From assembly GCA_963575745.1 (NCBI GenBank), contig CAUYUJ010020254.1, positions 1-64,000 of the forward strand: a stretch of DNA of 64,000 nt, given 5' to 3'. Every line of letters begins with the position of its first letter. Position 1 is the stretch's first letter. The position numbers were made by a program, and so were the translations under genes. Below the pieces are notes generated by a model. It was not told the origin of the DNA, made no database searches, and saw only the letters and a program-made list of their open reading frames with translations. Below are positions 61,782 through 64,000 of the stretch, in pieces. This DNA comes from Prorocentrum cordatum. Its lineage: Eukaryota > Sar > Dinophyceae > Prorocentrales > Prorocentraceae.

Positions 61782-63346
61782 ATCGCATAAGCAACCAGGT
61801 AGATCCCGGAGACACCGAGGACCATCAGCCGAAAGATAAGGACCAGGAAAAATGCATAGGCGATGACATTGTACTGCGTTGGTGCGAGGATGTCGTAGCC
61901 ACCCTGCGGGCGACGCCGTCGAGATTTTGATTTCACAAGATCAGCAAGAAGAGGAGCACGTCCGCGACGTAGCTTGGACGTATCAGATTCCTGATCATCT
62001 ACTGAATTTGCTGTCGGTTGGTACCGCCGTAAAAGAACTGCTTCCCAATGGTAAGCCGCACCTTCAGACCGGCAAAACAGCAGAGGAAGTGCGAGCATTG
62101 TGCCAAGACTCCCACGCAGAAGTTTGTAGCGAGGACGTCGACCTGCACCTTCAAAAGGAAGTACAAGGGCCCGAACATGTTCTGAGAATCTCGACGCGAG
62201 ACCCCCTCGAGAAACACCATCTCGGGAATGACGTTGAAGACTAGCTTTGCCAATGTACGTGCCTGTAGTAGATGCCAGTAGATACACGGCTGACGAAACT
62301 ACGGAGGAAGAAGATGCACATGTAATACGAGCTAGCCGTTCCAAGAGAAACCATGGGCTATCACCTGGAGAACCCGACGCAGGTGCATACATAAAATATT
62401 CGGCCCACTCCTGAGGAAGAAGGTGCATAATTTGCCGGACCCAGGTCGGACGATTCGCACATCTCCAAGCACATCTGATACGAACAATGCCTGCTACGAC
62501 TAAAAGTTCGGCCCACAGTACATGCAAGACTCTACCACGCAGAAGTCCACCACGTTGCGATAGACCCATGTTGAAGGCCCAGCCCATGATAAAGTCAACT
62601 GCGGGGACAGGGTCACGCCACCGAAGCAGGCCCCAGCACCATGAGGCCACCGAAGAGGCTAATTCTGAAGCGGGTTGTCGAAGGGCCTTGTGGTTGTCCA
62701 CTTGCTGATCCAGAAACCGTTGTGCATATACGAGGCTTGGGTGGTTACCACGAGGGACGGGCCACCGTACACGATGGCGATCAGGTCCCTCACCTTGAAC
62801 GCCGGGGAGAAGAAGTAGACGAAGTAGGAGTAGAGCAAGGTACCAATGAGAAGAACAGCCACACCATGAATCACGTATACCACGCATTTTGGAGAAACCC
62901 GTGCTGCCCGAAGACGCCTGACGTCCAGAATACAGCCCGTTCACTGAGAGAGTAAGCAGCAAGAGAAGAAGACATCGCGGGATGATATGCCGCCCATATT
63001 TTCCAGTATCGAGCGCGGACGCCGCCAGAGTGACTTCGAGCGCGTCGTGGGCCACTCTGGCCCTCGAGAAAACGCGGCTGCGGAATGGAAGGGGAGGGGG
63101 GGCAGAGCCCAGGGCTGCCCGGGGAGGCCGACCGAGCAGTGGTATGAAGTCGGGCGTGTCCCTCTGCAGGAGGAAAAGCCCAAAATAGTCAAAAGATAGT
63201 CGGGGCACGATTTTTCTACCACTTCTGCTAATTTTTGGGGCATGTTGGGGGTATTTTGAATTTTTTTCGCCCCAAATCCGCCCGTAGGGGGACAGGCCCG
63301 ACCTAACAGCAGTACGTTCGGCCGCCAAGGCCGGAGCCACACGCAC
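61616..63346 (-). CDS. GIY-YIG endonuclease region of the Penelope-like element
   Basis: 576-codon open frame; the first about 150 codons run through a MITE and the direct repeat and are probably not coding. A plausible start is the ATG at 62,887 (MRGIRDSW), followed by a hydrophobic stretch (LALLLLRLLLLPG). The nuclease domain spans residues about 351-450: VYLLASTTGTYIGKA (the GIY and YIG halves), GLASRFSEH (with the conserved Arg and His), RYKLLRGSLG, and HWEAVLLRRYQPTAN (the catalytic Glu and the trailing Asn). All key residues are present. Downstream, KSKSRRRRPQ is basic, then hydrophobic. GIY-YIG domains nick DNA to start reverse transcription; in Penelope-like elements the domain usually follows RT, here it precedes it. 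Confidence 0.7.
   Translation of the reverse strand: MRVAPALAAERTAVRSGLSPYGRIWGEKNSKYPQHAPKISRSGRKIVPRLSFDYFGLFLLQRDTPDFIPLLGRPPRAALGSAPPPLPFRSRVFSRARVAHDALEVTLAASALDTGKYGRHIIPRCLLLLLLTLSVNGLYSGRQASSGSTGFSKMRGIRDSWCGCSSHWYLALLLLRLLLLPGVQGEGPDRHRVRWPVPRGNHPSLVYAQRFLDQQVDNHKALRQPASELASSVASWCWGLLRWRDPVPAVDFIMGWAFNMGLSQRGGLLRGRVLHVLWAELLVVAGIVRIRCAWRCANRPTWVRQIMHLLPQEWAEYFMYAPASGSPGDSPWFLLERLARITCASSSSVVSSAVYLLASTTGTYIGKASLQRHSRDGVSRGGLASRFSEHVRALVLPFEGAGRRPRYKLLRGSLGTMLALPLLFCRSEGAAYHWEAVLLRRYQPTANSVDDQESDTSKLRRGRAPLLADLVKSKSRRRRPQGGYDILAPTQYNVIAYAFFLVLIFRLMVLGVSGIYLVAYAMWGPFRLSIVGNRGKSSHCQVQLVLCRCLKGNEWVSYYRGWPTNALTSRFHDGRV
62952..63100. repeat. direct repeat (pseudo-LTR), 5' copy
   Basis: See 57,916-58,065. 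A further 38-bp word beyond this copy (63,102-63,139, CAGAGCCCAGGGCTGCCC..) also occurs at 57,191-57,236, beyond the other end. Confidence 0.9.
63145..63306. mobile_element. MITE-like element, AGTCGGGCGTGTCCC ends (copy 4)
   Basis: The left end TGAAGTCGGGCGTGTCCCTC is mirrored by GTAGGGGGACAGGCCCGACC then TAA. It has an AT-rich interior with ATAGTCGGGGCACGATTTTT, which is also found in copies 1 and 2. It lies just outside the 5' direct repeat of the Penelope-like element. Confidence 0.72.
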
Positions 63347-63539
63347 GTTTTAGCTCAGCGGCGCAGGGGGGCCTCGGGCGCGGTCGGCAAGCAACGGGCG
63401 AATCGCGGACGAGCTCTGCCGCGGCGCGCAGCGAAGGGTGCGTCCACCGCTGCAGTGCAGACTGCTGCAGTGCAGATGCAGTGCGTCCACCGGTGCGTCC
63501 ACCGCAGCGAAGGGTGGTGACAAGACAAAGTGAGGTACT

Positions 63540-63605
63540 GTAAAACGCGCACACGCACACACGCACGCACACGCGCACACATACATACACACACGCGCAC
63601 ACACG
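63540..63605. repeat. CA/CG dinucleotide microsatellite
   Basis: About 60 bp of ACAC/ACGC. The surrounding 63,310-63,900 carries a degenerate block shared with 49,600-49,735, and no gene I can support. Confidence 0.85.
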
Positions 63606-63914
63606 CTTTGCCAGCCGAGATGAGCCCTGCGGCAAGAGAAAAGGAGACTCCCCGAGCGCGCTCCACTATTCGCAAACGTCCGACGAACACATGCTCGCCT
63701 CGACGTCATGGATCCTAAATCCCCTGCGGCGGATCTAGACCGGTTGCTAGCAATTACTTTGCGAGTAGTTGAACTCGCTTGTCTAGAGACGACGACGAAG
63801 AGACGATACAACGGAGGGCGCTGGGAGAGGAAAGGGGGGGGGAAAGGCGGCGGAGGGAGGAAGAGCGCGCCAGCTCACCCGCCCGCCCGGGCCCGTGCAG
63901 CGCTTGGCGGGGGG

Positions 63915-64000
63915 ACGCACGGACACGCACACACACACGCGGACACGCACACGCACACGCACACGCACACGCACACGCACACACACACACACACACACAC
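63915..64000. repeat. (CA)n microsatellite at window end
   Basis: ACGCAC grading to pure CA, running off the end of the window. Not a telomere-type repeat. Confidence 0.95.

Larger units (their letters stand above)
57916..63100 (-). mobile_element. Penelope-like retroelement with N-terminal GIY-YIG domain
   Basis: A minus-strand element of about 5.2 kb. Read 5' to 3' on the minus strand: a direct repeat (63,100-62,952), a GIY-YIG endonuclease domain (62,296-61,997), RT motifs spread over three frames (61,781-59,850), an in-frame Arg/Gly/Tyr-rich extension (59,480-58,615), and a second copy of the direct repeat (58,065-57,916). The repeats differ by two substitutions and one indel in 150 bp. 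Penelope-like elements characteristically carry such terminal repeats (pseudo-LTRs) and use GIY-YIG rather than integrase. Placement of GIY-YIG before RT matches the permuted clade (Chlamys/Naiad) rather than canonical Penelope. The frame changes are either mutations or small introns, which these elements can retain. Confidence 0.72.

Noticed and set aside
63915-64000. Possible telomere at the window end
   Set aside because: The repeat is CA dinucleotide, not a TTTAGGG-type telomere unit.

Overview
The window reads as nuclear DNA of a dinoflagellate. The main evidence is a tandem, degenerate copy of the dinoflagellate spliced-leader sequence (39,779-39,818). Supporting evidence is K/R-R-P-A-rich protein tails, GC-rich genes split into short exons, and a very high load of simple repeats and mobile-element debris. 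No rRNA, tRNA or prokaryotic operon was recognised, and the genus cannot be assigned.

0-15 kb: mostly minus-strand genes made of short unique exons. They are separated by introns built almost entirely of GGA/TCC triplets or poly-G/C. Three models are supportable: a transposase-like gene of a family common in dinoflagellate genomes (2,067-5,053), a coiled-coil and glycine-rich unknown (6,828-9,908), and a four-exon unknown ending in K/R-R-P-A-rich sequence, whose splice phases all agree (10,524-13,119).

15-26 kb: a 5'-truncated Ty1/Copia-type element (15,315-18,603), followed by a cluster of non-autonomous elements with terminal inverted or fold-back repeats (20.2, 20.6, 22.7 and 24.6 kb) and a 76-bp repeat family.

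26-33.5 kb: satellite-like DNA. A 9-bp GAGCCCTAT array is interrupted by a SAP-domain coding fragment; then come two 90-bp arrays and an 18-bp array.

33.7-35.3 kb: a plus-strand gene of several exons ending in a basic KRPA tail. 35.7-45 kb: a 100-bp array with palindromic cores, a 65/132-bp array running into the relict spliced leader, a T-rich tract, and TAG/ACT triplet arrays, one of which switches strand.

44.5-48.1 kb: a composite segmental duplication (A-B-B'-inverted-repeat element-A'). 48-57.9 kb: more inverted-repeat elements and degenerate retroelement pieces (RNase H, RT).

57.9-63.1 kb: a minus-strand Penelope-like retroelement with a GIY-YIG nuclease domain N-terminal to the reverse transcriptase, flanked by about 150-bp direct repeats. 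This is the most notable element in the window. The window ends in a CA repeat.
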